A stretch of 64,000 nt of DNA from Pseudomonas sp. LD120 (GTDB lineage: Bacteria > Pseudomonadota > Gammaproteobacteria > Pseudomonadales > Pseudomonadaceae), in NCBI RefSeq assembly GCF_009861525.1, contig NZ_WVHL01000003.1, forward strand, positions 620,001 through 684,000. The letters run 5' to 3'. The position numbers and the translations under genes were made by a program. The notes below the pieces were generated by a model that made no database searches, was not told the origin of the DNA, and worked only from the letters and a program-made list of their open reading frames with translations. Positions 19,813 to 28,895 of the stretch are shown one piece after another; the stretch's first letter is position 1, and each line of letters starts with the position of its first letter.

Positions 19813-20925
19813 ATGAGTGGCGACTTCCTCGCACTGGCACAACCAGGCGTGCAACAACTTTCGCCTTACGTTCCGGGCAAGCCCGTGGACGAACTGGCCC
19901 GTGAGCTGGATATCGATCCGGCCACCATCGTCAAGTTGGCGAGCAACGAAAATCCGCTGGGCGCCAGTCCCAAGGCGCTGGCGGCGATTCGCGACGAGTT
20001 GGCGGAACTGACCCGTTACCCAGACGGCAATGGCTTTGCCCTCAAGTCGCTGCTGGCTGGGCGCTGTGGCGTGGCGATCGAGCAGGTTACTTTGGGTAAT
20101 GGTTCCAACGACATTTTGGAACTGGTGGCGCGGGCCTATCTGGCGCCTGGTTTGAATGCGGTGTTCAGCGAGCACGCGTTTGCTGTCTATCCCATCGTTA
20201 CTCGGGCGGCTGGTGCTCAGGCACGCGTGGTTCCAGCCAAGAGCTGGGGGCACGATCTGCCGGCGATGCTCGGGGCGATTGATGAGCAGACTCGCGTAGT
20301 GTTCATTGCTAATCCGAACAATCCGACGGGTACCTGGTTCGGTGCTGAGGCGTTGGATGAGTTTCTCCAGGATGTACCGGCCCATGTGTTGGTGGTGCTG
20401 GATGAGGCCTATATCGAATACGCCGAAGGCAGCGATCTGCCGGATGGTCTGGACTTCCTGGCGGCCTATCCGAATCTGCTGGTGTCGCGGACCTTCTCCA
20501 AGGCCTATGGCCTGGCGGCGCTGCGGGTCGGTTATGGGTTGTCGAACCCGGTGGTCGCAGATGTGCTGAACCGTGTACGACAGCCTTTCAACGTCAACAG
20601 TCTGGCTTTGGCTGCGGCCTGTGCCGCGTTGCAGGACGCGGACTACCTGGCTGAGAGCCGTCGTTTGAACGAGTCCGGCATGCAGCAACTGGAGGCGGGT
20701 TTCGCCGCGTTGGGTTTGCGCTGGATCCCTTCTAAGGGCAACTTCGTGGCCGTGGATGTGGGTTGTGAGGCTGCACCGGTGTTCCAGGGGTTGTTGCGCG
20801 AAGGCGTGATTGTGCGTCCAGTGGCCAACTACGGGATGCCGAACCATTTGCGCGTCACCATTGGCTTGCCGGCGGAGAACACTCGTTTCCTTGAGGCTTT
20901 GGCCAAGGTTCTGGCCCGTGGGTGA
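19813..20925 (+). CDS. hisC: histidinol-phosphate / aromatic aminotransferase HisC
   Basis: 370 residues, PLP fold type I. The ATG at 19813 (MSGDFLALAQPGVQQLSPY) gives the family's usual length; the open frame runs on upstream into pheA. The motifs are VKLASNENPLGAS, LGNGSNDILELVARAYL, NPNNPTGTW and the cofactor lysine in SRTFSKAYGLAALRVGYG. Pseudomonads have two hisC paralogues. The copy in this serC-pheA-hisC-tyrA/aroA operon probably also transaminates aromatic keto acids, judging by its place; this is inference. Confidence 0.93.
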   Translation: MSGDFLALAQPGVQQLSPYVPGKPVDELARELDIDPATIVKLASNENPLGASPKALAAIRDELAELTRYPDGNGFALKSLLAGRCGVAIEQVTLGNGSNDILELVARAYLAPGLNAVFSEHAFAVYPIVTRAAGAQARVVPAKSWGHDLPAMLGAIDEQTRVVFIANPNNPTGTWFGAEALDEFLQDVPAHVLVVLDEAYIEYAEGSDLPDGLDFLAAYPNLLVSRTFSKAYGLAALRVGYGLSNPVVADVLNRVRQPFNVNSLALAAACAALQDADYLAESRRLNESGMQQLEAGFAALGLRWIPSKGNFVAVDVGCEAAPVFQGLLREGVIVRPVANYGMPNHLRVTIGLPAENTRFLEALAKVLARG

Positions 20926-20953
20926 TGTCATTCCAGTGCAATCTGCTGCGCCT

Positions 20954-23161
20954 ATGATCGGTCGCCTGGTGGTGATCGGTCTGGGGTTGATTGGCGGCTC
21001 CTTTGCCAAGGGGGTGCGCGAAAGTGGTGTATGCCGTGAAGTGGTCGGTGTTGATCTGGATCCACAGTCCCGCCAGCTAGCCGTCGAGCTGGGAGTGGTG
21101 GATCGTTGTGAAGAAGACCTGGCTCTGGCTTGTCAGGGCGCGGATGTAATTCAGCTGGCGGTGCCGATCCTGGCTATGGAGAAGCTTCTGGCGTTGCTGG
21201 CCAGAATGGATCTGGGGCAGGCGGTGCTGACCGATGTCGGCAGTGCCAAGGGGAATGTGGTGCGCGCGGCACAAGAGGCATTTGCTGGCATGCCGGCGCG
21301 CTTCGTCCCCGGGCATCCGATTGCCGGCTCCGAGCAGAGTGGCGTCGAAGCCTCCAATGCCCAGTTGTTCCGTCGCCACAAGGTGATCCTGACGCCTCTG
21401 GAACAAACCGATCCGGATGCGTTGGACTTGGTCGACAGGCTTTGGCGTGAACTGGGGGCGGATGTCGAGCACATGCAGGTCGAGCGCCATGACGAGGTTC
21501 TGGCGGCGACCAGTCACCTGCCGCACCTGCTGGCGTTCGGTTTGGTCGACTCGTTGGCCAAGCGCAGTGAAAATCTCGATATCTTCCGTTACGCTGCCGG
21601 CGGATTCCGCGATTTCACGAGAATCGCCGGTAGTGATCCGGTCATGTGGCACGACATCTTTCTCGCCAATCGCGAAGCGGTTCTGCGCACACTCGATACA
21701 TTTCGCAACGATCTCGACGCCCTGCGCGACGCGGTCGATGCAGGGGACGGGCATCAGCTGTTGGGCGTATTCACTCGCGCCCGGGTTGCCCGCGAGCATT
21801 TCGGTAAAATCCTGGCCCGCCGGGCCTATGTGGACGCTATGAACTCCAATGATCTGATTTTCCTGGCAAATCCTGGTGGCCGCCTGTCTGGGCGGATTCG
21901 TGTACCGGGCGACAAATCGATTTCCCACCGCTCCATCATGCTCGGCTCTCTGGCTGAGGGCACCACCGAAGTCGAGGGGTTCCTCGAAGGTGAAGACGCC
22001 TTGGCCACGTTGCAGGCGTTTCGTGACATGGGCGTGGTCATCGAAGGACCGCATCATGGTCGCGTGACCATTCATGGGGTTGGCCTGCACGGCTTGAAGC
22101 CGGCGCCGGGCCCTATCTATTTGGGCAACTCCGGTACTTCGATGCGTCTGCTCTCCGGTTTGCTGGCTGCACAGAGCTTCGATAGCACGCTGACGGGGGA
22201 TCTCTCGCTGTCCAAGCGCCCGATGAATCGCGTAGCTAATCCACTGCGGGAAATGGGGGCGGTGATCGAGACGGCGGCCGAAGGTCGCCCACCAATGGTG
22301 ATCCGTGGTGGGCACAAGCTCAAAGGTCTGGCTTACACCTTGCCAATGGCCAGTGCTCAGGTTAAGTCCTGCCTGTTGCTGGCAGGTTTGTACGCCGATG
22401 GGAAGACCACCGTCACCGAGCCTGCGCCGACTCGCGATCATACCGAGCGCATGCTGCGCGGTTTCGGCTACTCGGTGAATGTCGACGGTGCAACCGCGTC
22501 GGTTGAATCCGGCGGCAAGCTCAAGGCGACTCATATTGAAGTGCCGGCAGATATCTCCTCTGCTGCGTTCTTCCTGGTTGCCGCGTCGATCGCCGAAGGT
22601 TCGGAGCTGGTACTTGAGCACGTAGGGATCAACCCGACCCGTACTGGCGTAATCGATATCCTGCGGCTGATGGGGGCTGATATTCGTCTGGAGAACCAGC
22701 GCGAAGTTGGCGGTGAGCCCGTTGCGGATCTGCATGTGCGTGCTGCCAAACTCAAGGGGATCGAGATTCCCGAGGAACTGGTACCGCTGGCAATCGATGA
22801 ATTCCCAGTGTTGTTCGTGGCGGCGGCCTGCGCTGAAGGTCGCACCGTGCTGCGTGGCGCGGAAGAGCTGCGGGTCAAGGAGTCCGATCGTATTCAGGTC
22901 ATGGCTGATGGCTTGCTGACCTTGGGAGTCAAGTGTGAGCCGACTCCGGACGGCATCATCATTGATGGTGGGCAGATCGGCGGGGGCGAAGTGCACGGTC
23001 ACGGTGATCACCGTATTGCCATGGCATTCAGTGTTGCGTCGTTGCGGGCCAATGCACCGATTCGTATTCATGACTGCGCGAACGTCGCGACTTCGTTCCC
23101 GAACTTTCTCGCGCTGTGCGCGCAGGTGGGGATTCGTGTCGCGCAAGAGGCGCAATCGTGA
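20954..23161 (+). CDS. tyrA-aroA: fused prephenate dehydrogenase / EPSP synthase (TyrA-AroA)
   Basis: 735 residues, a natural fusion seen in Pseudomonas. Residues about 1-295 are prephenate/arogenate dehydrogenase: NAD-binding [13 protein letters not shown], then [14 protein letters not shown] and the helical [18 protein letters not shown] part. Residues about 300-735 are 5-enolpyruvylshikimate-3-phosphate synthase: [26 protein letters not shown], the [12 protein letters not shown] loop and [10 protein letters not shown]. The first serves tyrosine synthesis, the second chorismate. The ATG at 20954 fits the usual length, but has no clear ribosome site; GTG at 20918, overlapping the hisC stop, has an AAGG upstream and cannot be excluded. 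Its stop overlaps the cmk start by 4 bp. Confidence 0.95.
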   Translation: MIGRLVVIGLGLIGGSFAKGVRESGVCREVVGVDLDPQSRQLAVELGVVDRCEEDLALACQGADVIQLAVPILAMEKLLALLARMDLGQAVLTDVGSAKGNVVRAAQEAFAGMPARFVPGHPIAGSEQSGVEASNAQLFRRHKVILTPLEQTDPDALDLVDRLWRELGADVEHMQVERHDEVLAATSHLPHLLAFGLVDSLAKRSENLDIFRYAAGGFRDFTRIAGSDPVMWHDIFLANREAVLRTLDTFRNDLDALRDAVDAGDGHQLLGVFTRARVAREHFGKILARRAYVDAMNSNDLIFLANPGGRLSGRIRVPGDKSISHRSIMLGSLAEGTTEVEGFLEGEDALATLQAFRDMGVVIEGPHHGRVTIHGVGLHGLKPAPGPIYLGNSGTSMRLLSGLLAAQSFDSTLTGDLSLSKRPMNRVANPLREMGAVIETAAEGRPPMVIRGGHKLKGLAYTLPMASAQVKSCLLLAGLYADGKTTVTEPAPTRDHTERMLRGFGYSVNVDGATASVESGGKLKATHIEVPADISSAAFFLVAASIAEGSELVLEHVGINPTRTGVIDILRLMGADIRLENQREVGGEPVADLHVRAAKLKGIEIPEELVPLAIDEFPVLFVAAACAEGRTVLRGAEELRVKESDRIQVMADGLLTLGVKCEPTPDGIIIDGGQIGGGEVHGHGDHRIAMAFSVASLRANAPIRIHDCANVATSFPNFLALCAQVGIRVAQEAQS

Positions 23162-23847
23162 ATATCAAGGCCCCCGTAATCACCATCGATGGGCCGAGCG
23201 GTTCAGGTAAGGGCACCATTGCTGGCAAATTGGCCAAACATCTGGGGTGGTGCCTGCTGGATTCCGGGGCTCTTTACCGGCTGCTGGCTTTCGCCGCACG
23301 TAATCACGGTGTTGACCTGACTAACGAAGAGTCGCTGAAGCTGTTGGCGGCTCACTTGGACGTGCAGTTTCTCGGTGCCACTGAAAATCATCCACAGCGG
23401 ATCATCCTCGAGGGCGATGATGTGACAGACGACCTGCGCAATGAGCAGGTCGGCGCCTGGGCATCTCAGGTAGCGGCTCTGCCGGCTGTTCGTGATGCGT
23501 TGTTGCAGCGCCAGCGGGCATTCCAGGAACCGCCGGGGCTGGTTGCGGATGGTCGCGACATGGGGACCGTGGTGTTTCCTGATGCCCCATTAAAAATTTT
23601 TCTGACGGCCAGCGCCGAGGAGCGTGCTCGTCGGCGCTACTTGCAGTTGAAGGGGAAAGTCGATGGTGTTAGTCTGTCGAGTCTGCTAGATGAGATACGT
23701 GCGCGCGACGAGCGCGACACCCAGCGAGCGGTAGCCCCGCTCAAGCCGGCGGCTGACGCCATACAGCTGGATTCTACGGAATTGTCCATCGATCAGGTGT
23801 TGCAGCGCATCTTGAGCGAAATTGCCATTCGCGATTTCGCCGGGTGA
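23158..23847 (+). CDS. cmk: cytidylate kinase
   Basis: 229 residues. Phosphorylates CMP and dCMP. Starts at a GTG overlapping the tyrA-aroA stop (GTGA), the usual translational coupling. The P-loop is [19 protein letters not shown], the CMP-binding part is [15 protein letters not shown], and [21 protein letters not shown] and the ERARRRYLQ lid follow. Placed between aroA and rpsA as in most gammaproteobacteria. Confidence 0.96.
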   Translation: MNIKAPVITIDGPSGSGKGTIAGKLAKHLGWCLLDSGALYRLLAFAARNHGVDLTNEESLKLLAAHLDVQFLGATENHPQRIILEGDDVTDDLRNEQVGAWASQVAALPAVRDALLQRQRAFQEPPGLVADGRDMGTVVFPDAPLKIFLTASAEERARRRYLQLKGKVDGVSLSSLLDEIRARDERDTQRAVAPLKPAADAIQLDSTELSIDQVLQRILSEIAIRDFAG

Positions 23848-23854
23848 ACAAGGA

Positions 23855-23893
23855 AGATCGCGGGGGACCAGTCATAGTCCTGCGGTCTTTCTT
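23855..23893 (+). terminator. terminator or attenuator in the cmk-rpsA gap
   Basis: A 12-pair stem with a 2-base bulge: AGATCGC-GG-GGGAC (from 23855) against GTCCTGCGGTCT (from 23877), loop CAGTCATA region, followed by TTCTTTTA. It begins 8 bp after the cmk stop, so it could end the aromatic operon while the rpsA promoter lies in the 75 bp that follow. It could equally be part of a regulated rpsA leader. Confidence 0.55.
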
Positions 23894-23968
23894 TTATATG
23901 AACGTAACCCACATTGTCTGGGATGTGGCAGATGGGCGTATTCTTCGCCCTTATCAACAGGAATTAAA

Positions 23969-25663
23969 ATGAGCGAAAGCTTTGCGGAACTCTTTGAAGA
24001 AAGCCTAAAAACCCTGAACCTTCAGGCAGGCTCCATCATCACCGGTGTTATCGTCGACATCGACTACCAAGCGCGTTGGGTAACCGTTCACGCTGGTCTG
24101 AAGTCTGAAGCACTGATCCCGCTTGAGCAGTTCTACAACGATGCTGGCGAACTGTCCATCAATGTTGGTGATGAAGTTCACGTTGCTCTGGACTCGGTTG
24201 AAGACGGTTTCGGTGAAACCAAGCTCTCCCGTGAAAAAGCCAAGCGCGCTGAATGCTGGATCGTTCTGGAAGCAGCCTTCGCAGCCGAAGAAGTGGTTAA
24301 GGGCGTTATCAACGGTAAGGTTAAAGGCGGCTTCACAGTCGACGTTAACGGCATCCGTGCGTTCCTGCCAGGTTCTCTGGTTGACGTCCGTCCTGTGCGC
24401 GACACTACGCACCTGGAAGGCAAAGAGCTCGAGTTTAAAGTCATCAAGCTCGACCAGAAGCGCAACAACGTTGTCGTTTCCCGCCGTAGCGTCCTCGAAG
24501 CCGAGAACTCCGCTGAGCGTGAAGCTCTGCTGGAATCCCTGCAGGAAGGTCAGCAAGTCAAAGGTATCGTCAAGAACCTCACTGACTACGGCGCATTCGT
24601 TGATCTGGGCGGCGTCGATGGCCTGCTGCACATCACCGACATGGCTTGGAAGCGCATCAAGCATCCTTCCGAGATCGTCAACGTTGGCGACGAGATCGAT
24701 GTCAAGGTTCTGAAGTACGATCGCGAGCGCAATCGTGTTTCCCTGGGCCTGAAGCAACTGGGCGAAGATCCATGGGTTGCTATCAAGGCTCGTTACCCAG
24801 AAAGCACCCGCGTTACCGCTCGTGTAACCAACCTGACCGACTACGGCTGCTTCGCTGAGCTGGAAGAAGGCGTGGAAGGCCTGGTGCACGTTTCGGAAAT
24901 GGACTGGACCAACAAGAACATCCACCCTTCGAAAGTCGTACAAGTCGGCGACGAAGTGGAAGTTATGGTTCTGGACATCGACGAAGAGCGTCGTCGTATC
25001 TCCCTCGGCATCAAGCAGTGCAAGTCCAACCCATGGGAAGACTTCTCTGGCCAGTTCAACAAGGGCGATAAGATTTCCGGCACCATCAAGTCGATCACCG
25101 ATTTCGGTATCTTCATCGGTCTGGACGGCGGCATCGATGGTCTGGTTCACCTGTCCGACATCTCCTGGAACGAAGTGGGCGAAGAAGCCGTACGCCGCTT
25201 CAAGAAGGGCGACGAGCTGGACACCGTTATCCTGTCGGTTGACCCAGAGCGCGAGCGTATCTCCCTGGGTATCAAGCAACTGGAAAGCGATCCGTTCTCC
25301 GAGTACGTTCAAGAGAACGACAAAGGCGCAATCGTTAAGGGTGTTGTAAAAGAAGTTGACGCCAAAGGCGCCATCATCACCCTGGCTAACGATATCGAAG
25401 CTACTCTGAAAGCCTCCGAAATCAGCCGCGACCGCATCGAAGATGCGCGTAACGTTCTGAAAGAAGGCGAAGAAGTTGAAGCCAAGATCATCAGCGTTGA
25501 CCGTAAGAGCCGTGTAATCCAGCTCTCGATCAAGTCGAAAGACGTTGAAGACGAGAAAGAAGCGATCCAAAGTCTGCGCGACAAGCCAGCTGCTTCGGAT
25601 ATCGCTGCTGGTCCTACCACTCTGGGCGACCTGCTGCGTGCACAGATGGAAAAACAGAACTAA
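23969..25663 (+). CDS. rpsA: 30S ribosomal protein S1
   Basis: 564 residues with six S1 RNA-binding repeats, such as [29 protein letters not shown] and its later copies, several ending in RISLGIKQ or VSLGLKQ. Binds mRNA and brings it to the 30S subunit. The start is [14 protein letters not shown] at 23969, after a CAGGAATTAAA ribosome site; the longer frame from 23822 overlaps cmk. Codon use is strongly biased, with the look of a highly expressed gene. A clear terminator follows at 25681. Confidence 0.98.
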   Translation: MSESFAELFEESLKTLNLQAGSIITGVIVDIDYQARWVTVHAGLKSEALIPLEQFYNDAGELSINVGDEVHVALDSVEDGFGETKLSREKAKRAECWIVLEAAFAAEEVVKGVINGKVKGGFTVDVNGIRAFLPGSLVDVRPVRDTTHLEGKELEFKVIKLDQKRNNVVVSRRSVLEAENSAEREALLESLQEGQQVKGIVKNLTDYGAFVDLGGVDGLLHITDMAWKRIKHPSEIVNVGDEIDVKVLKYDRERNRVSLGLKQLGEDPWVAIKARYPESTRVTARVTNLTDYGCFAELEEGVEGLVHVSEMDWTNKNIHPSKVVQVGDEVEVMVLDIDEERRRISLGIKQCKSNPWEDFSGQFNKGDKISGTIKSITDFGIFIGLDGGIDGLVHLSDISWNEVGEEAVRRFKKGDELDTVILSVDPERERISLGIKQLESDPFSEYVQENDKGAIVKGVVKEVDAKGAIITLANDIEATLKASEISRDRIEDARNVLKEGEEVEAKIISVDRKSRVIQLSIKSKDVEDEKEAIQSLRDKPAASDIAAGPTTLGDLLRAQMEKQN

Positions 25664-25680
25664 GTTCTGTCAGGCCATGA

Positions 25681-25706
25681 AAAAGGCGACTTCGGTCGCC
25701 TTTTTT
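25681..25706 (+). terminator. rho-independent terminator of rpsA
   Basis: AAAAGGCGAC, loop TTCG, GTCGCCTTTTTT: a 10-bp stem with a stable UUCG-type tetraloop and a T run, 18 bp after the rpsA stop. Confidence 0.93.
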
Positions 25707-26160
25707 GTGTCCGAAAATCTTTAAGCTCTTATTCAAAAGGTGGGGACGATACGTAATAAGCTGCCTGTTTCTTAGGCAGGTTGGCTCGTAAGCTTGGGGG
25801 TTATTAGGGAGGAGACGGTTAACGGTTGATGCTATTTGGCGAGAGGGGGCTATGGAAGTTGATGGTTCAGGTCTGAGGTAAATGCGGCAAATTCACCGCG
25901 TTGGTGTGCGGTTGTCATGTTATCGCTAAGTCTGGGCATTCAGGAAAAGAAGAGGTAGCCTTTTTAGCTGAAATCCTGCAGGTATCTCAGGTGGACATAG
26001 CCAGCTACGGGCCAATAGAGGAGCGTATTTTTATCGCCATGCCTTGCTGTGTGAAAGGGAGTATGCGTCACTAGCTCAGTATTTGGGCTGTTCAAAACCT
26101 TCGCCACATGCTAAAACCTTTGAAGCACTGACCTAGCTGCTTGAAAAAGAAGGGAAAAAT
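25707..26160. other. 454-bp gap between rpsA terminator and ihfB, possible gene relic
   Basis: In most pseudomonads ihfB follows rpsA closely; here a much longer stretch intervenes. I recognise no gene. One frame is open from 25877 to the stop at 26074 and reads sensibly as protein (for example KSGHSGKEEVAFLAEILQVS) but has no ATG start and no family I know. It may be a decayed gene fragment or chance. The end, AAAAAGAAGGGAAAAAT, is the ihfB ribosome site. Confidence 0.4.
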
Positions 26161-26448
26161 ATGACGAAGTCGGAGTTGATCGAGCGAATTGTTACTCATC
26201 AAGGGTTGCTGTCATCCAAGGACGTTGAGTTGGCGATCAAGACGATGCTTGAGCAAATGTCGCAGTGTTTAGCGACAGGGGATCGAATTGAGATCCGGGG
26301 CTTTGGTAGCTTCTCGCTTCACTATCGGGCTCCTCGTGTAGGTCGGAACCCAAAGACAGGTCAGTCCGTTAGTTTGGATGGAAAATTTGTTCCGCATTTC
26401 AAGCCTGGAAAAGAGCTTCGTGATCGAGTGAATGAGGATGAAAGTTGA
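26161..26448 (+). CDS. ihfB: integration host factor subunit beta
   Basis: 95 residues. DNA-bending protein of the HU/IHF family; pairs with IhfA. The opening [17 protein letters not shown], the [28 protein letters not shown] arm with the intercalating Pro, and [15 protein letters not shown] identify the beta subunit. Preceded by an AGAAGGG ribosome site. It marks the left border of the O-antigen locus in Pseudomonas. Confidence 0.96.
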   Translation: MTKSELIERIVTHQGLLSSKDVELAIKTMLEQMSQCLATGDRIEIRGFGSFSLHYRAPRVGRNPKTGQSVSLDGKFVPHFKPGKELRDRVNEDES

Positions 26449-26724
26449 GTTTAAAGAATATATATTTATGAGGGATTTATTTTATGCTCTTAAGTTTTAG
26501 TGCTGGTTATTAAATCCTGGTTTTTTTTGCGTTTTGCTTTTTTGATTTTTTGTGCTGTTTAGAATTTAATATATTGTATGTTAGATGTTTTTTTGGTTCT
26601 TCTGAAAACTGGCTCTTGCTTTTTTATTGTCGGATGCATTTTTTATTTTCAATGAGATTCAATTTTATTTTAAGTGTTCAGAATATTATTCTGTAGCGCC
26701 GGTTTGAGTAAGGTACGCTAGATA
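26449..26724. other. very AT-rich gene-free spacer, left edge of the O-antigen locus
   Basis: By hand count about 27% GC over 26461-26700, with many T runs, against a clearly GC-rich surrounding. No gene. Such DNA is the type bound by MvaT/H-NS-like silencers and probably carries the promoter of the epimerase gene. The LapA-like (DUF1049) gene often found after ihfB in pseudomonads is absent. Confidence 0.6.
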
Positions 26725-27687
26725 ATGAGCAGGATCCTTTTGACAGGAGCGTCCGGTTTTGTAGGTGGTGCTATTTGTGAGTATTTATCTAAGGTTTCGA
26801 ATTATCAACTAATCGTCGCAATACGTAAACCATTGCAGAGGGGGGTGGGAACCGCGATTGCTGCTCATGTTAATGATATAGATGGTGATACGGATTGGGC
26901 TCGGGCTCTATCGGAGTGTGATGTCGTCATACATTCCGCTGCTCGTGTCCATGTAATGTACGAGTCATCTATTGATCCTCTTGCTTCATTTCGAAAAGTT
27001 AACGTCGAAGGTACGCTGAATTTGGCACGTCAGGCGGCTCAAATGGGCGTGCGTCGTTTCATATTCATTAGTTCCATCAAAGTCAATGGTGAGGAAACTT
27101 TATTGGGGGCATCCTATAAAGCTGATGATGAGCCCTCTCCGCTGGATCCTTACGGTATTTCTAAGATGGAGGCGGAAAAGGGACTTGTAGCTATCGCATC
27201 ACAAACGGGGATGGAAGTCGTGATCATTCGCCCGCCGCTTGTTTATGGGCCGGGAGTCAAGGCAAACTTCTTGAACATGATGCAATGGTTGCATAGAGGT
27301 ATTCCCTTGCCTTTAGGGGCAATACACAACCGTCGTAGTTTGGTGGCACTGGGTAATTTGGTAGATTTTATTATGGTCTGCATTGAACATCCTAATGCTG
27401 CGAACCAGACTTTTTTGGTCAGTGATGGGGATGATCTTTCAACAACGGAATTGCTGAAAAAAATGGGGCGAGCGTTGGGCAGACCTGCTCGTTTGGTTCC
27501 CGTGCCAAGCCAACTCTTCGAGTTCGGCGCTGCTTTGTTGGGAAGAGAAACACTTTCACAGAGGTTGTGTGGATCGCTTCAAGTTGACATTACTAAAAAT
27601 CGCGACTTGTTGGGTTGGATTCCGCCAGTAAGTGTGGAATCGGCGTTTAGTCTTACTGCTAAGCATTTTCTCGAAACACGAGCATAA
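26725..27687 (+). CDS. NAD-dependent epimerase/dehydratase, WbpV-like
   Basis: 320 residues of the extended short-chain dehydrogenase family. ILLTGASGFVGGAICEYL is the NAD-binding glycine motif, VIHSAARVHVMYE and FIFISSIKVNGE follow, and the catalytic pair is in DPYGISKMEAEK (YxxxK). It sits just before the initiating transferase and WbpM, the place held by wbpV in P. aeruginosa, where it reduces the 4-keto sugar made by WbpM to the UDP-N-acetyl-quinovosamine/fucosamine type. Sugar specificity is inferred from place only; UDP-glucose 4-epimerase activity is the alternative. The base composition is less GC-rich than the flanks. Confidence 0.82.
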   Translation: MSRILLTGASGFVGGAICEYLSKVSNYQLIVAIRKPLQRGVGTAIAAHVNDIDGDTDWARALSECDVVIHSAARVHVMYESSIDPLASFRKVNVEGTLNLARQAAQMGVRRFIFISSIKVNGEETLLGASYKADDEPSPLDPYGISKMEAEKGLVAIASQTGMEVVIIRPPLVYGPGVKANFLNMMQWLHRGIPLPLGAIHNRRSLVALGNLVDFIMVCIEHPNAANQTFLVSDGDDLSTTELLKKMGRALGRPARLVPVPSQLFEFGAALLGRETLSQRLCGSLQVDITKNRDLLGWIPPVSVESAFSLTAKHFLETRA

Positions 27688-27784
27688 ATTTTTATGTCGT
27701 TTTTAAACTATATTCTTATTATTTAAATGGATGCAGTGCAAAAAATGACTGCTTGCTCATTCGACTTTTGGGGTTGACGTAAAC

Positions 27785-28804
27785 ATGGTGATCTGGTGGT
27801 TGATGTTGGCTGTGTTTGGCCTGTCGCTTCTGTTGACGTGGTCTCTGCGTCGCTATGCATTAGCGCGTAGCTTGATGGATGTTCCCAATTATCGTAGCTC
27901 CCATTCCGTGCCAACCCCTAGAGGGGGCGGTGTCGCAATTGTCGTGAGTTTTCTTACCGCGGCCCCCTTCTTGTACCTTTTTGCTGATATGCCCTGGTCA
28001 TATATATTGGCTTTATGGGGGGCTGGTGGACTAATAGCAGTAATCGGCTTTCTGGACGATCATGGGCATGTAGCTGCACGGTGGAGGCTGCTTACGCATT
28101 TTGCTGCTTCTATTTGGGCGCTGCTCTGGATGCGTGGTTTGCCACCTGTTCAATTGTTGGGGGTCGATTTCGAGCTTTCTTGGCTTGGTCATGTCTTGGC
28201 AGTTTTTTATCTGGTCTGGATGCTTAACCTATATAATTTCATGGATGGCATTGATGGCATAGCCAGTGTTCAGGCGGTTACGGTATGTCTTGGAGCATGT
28301 GTTATCTATTGGCTGACCGGTAATGTCTCATTGATCTGGCCAGCAATGTTATTGGTGACCGCTGTATTGGGGTTTCTATACTGGAACTTGCCACCTGCAC
28401 GTATTTTCATGGGAGATGCAGGCAGTGGTTTTCTTGGTCTGGTTTTGGGGATGTTATCAGTACAAGCGGCTTGGAAGTCTCCCAAGTTTCTTTGGGTCTG
28501 GTTGATTCTTCTTGGCGTATTTATTGTTGATGCAACCTTTACCCTTATTCGTAGATTGTTGCGCGGAGATAAAGTTTATGAGGCGCATCGTAGTCATGCT
28601 TATCAGTTTGCATCTCGTCAGTTCGGTCAGCATTTGCCAGTGACTCTGACGGTTCTCACCATTAACGTACTTTGGTTGTTGCCGATAGCCATATGTGTAG
28701 GCCTGTTCAATCTAGATGGTGTTTTTGGGTTAGTGATAGCCTATGTGCCGTTGATTTTCCTGGCTTTTAAATTTCATGCAGGGGAGTTGGAAGAAAGTGT
28801 TTGA
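27785..28804 (+). CDS. wbpL: initiating sugar-1-phosphate transferase, WbpL-like
   Basis: 339 residues with about ten membrane helices, in the MraY/WecA family. Key loops are visible: SSHSVPTPRGGGVAIV, the Mg-binding NLYNFMDGIDGIAS, ARIFMGDAGSGFLGLV and the C-terminal HRSHAYQFASRQFGQH. It moves a HexNAc-1-phosphate (in P. aeruginosa QuiNAc or FucNAc) from UDP-sugar to undecaprenyl phosphate at the inner membrane, starting O-antigen synthesis. It lies between the epimerase and wbpM, 97 bp after the first. Confidence 0.88.
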   Translation: MVIWWLMLAVFGLSLLLTWSLRRYALARSLMDVPNYRSSHSVPTPRGGGVAIVVSFLTAAPFLYLFADMPWSYILALWGAGGLIAVIGFLDDHGHVAARWRLLTHFAASIWALLWMRGLPPVQLLGVDFELSWLGHVLAVFYLVWMLNLYNFMDGIDGIASVQAVTVCLGACVIYWLTGNVSLIWPAMLLVTAVLGFLYWNLPPARIFMGDAGSGFLGLVLGMLSVQAAWKSPKFLWVWLILLGVFIVDATFTLIRRLLRGDKVYEAHRSHAYQFASRQFGQHLPVTLTVLTINVLWLLPIAICVGLFNLDGVFGLVIAYVPLIFLAFKFHAGELEESV

Positions 28805-28895
28805 CAGTGGTCAATGCCTGGGGCAGAAAGATACGTGCTTCACATCGGTGTAAAACTTATAGCGAGGTTAGGGGGTGGGGTTCGAAAAGACGATT

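Noticed and set aside
26690..26724. Possible JUMPstart/ops element before the O-antigen genes (GTAGCGCC ... GGTACGCT)
   Set aside because: The match to the GGCGGTAGCGT core is poor and the order of bases differs; not enough to call RfaH-type control.
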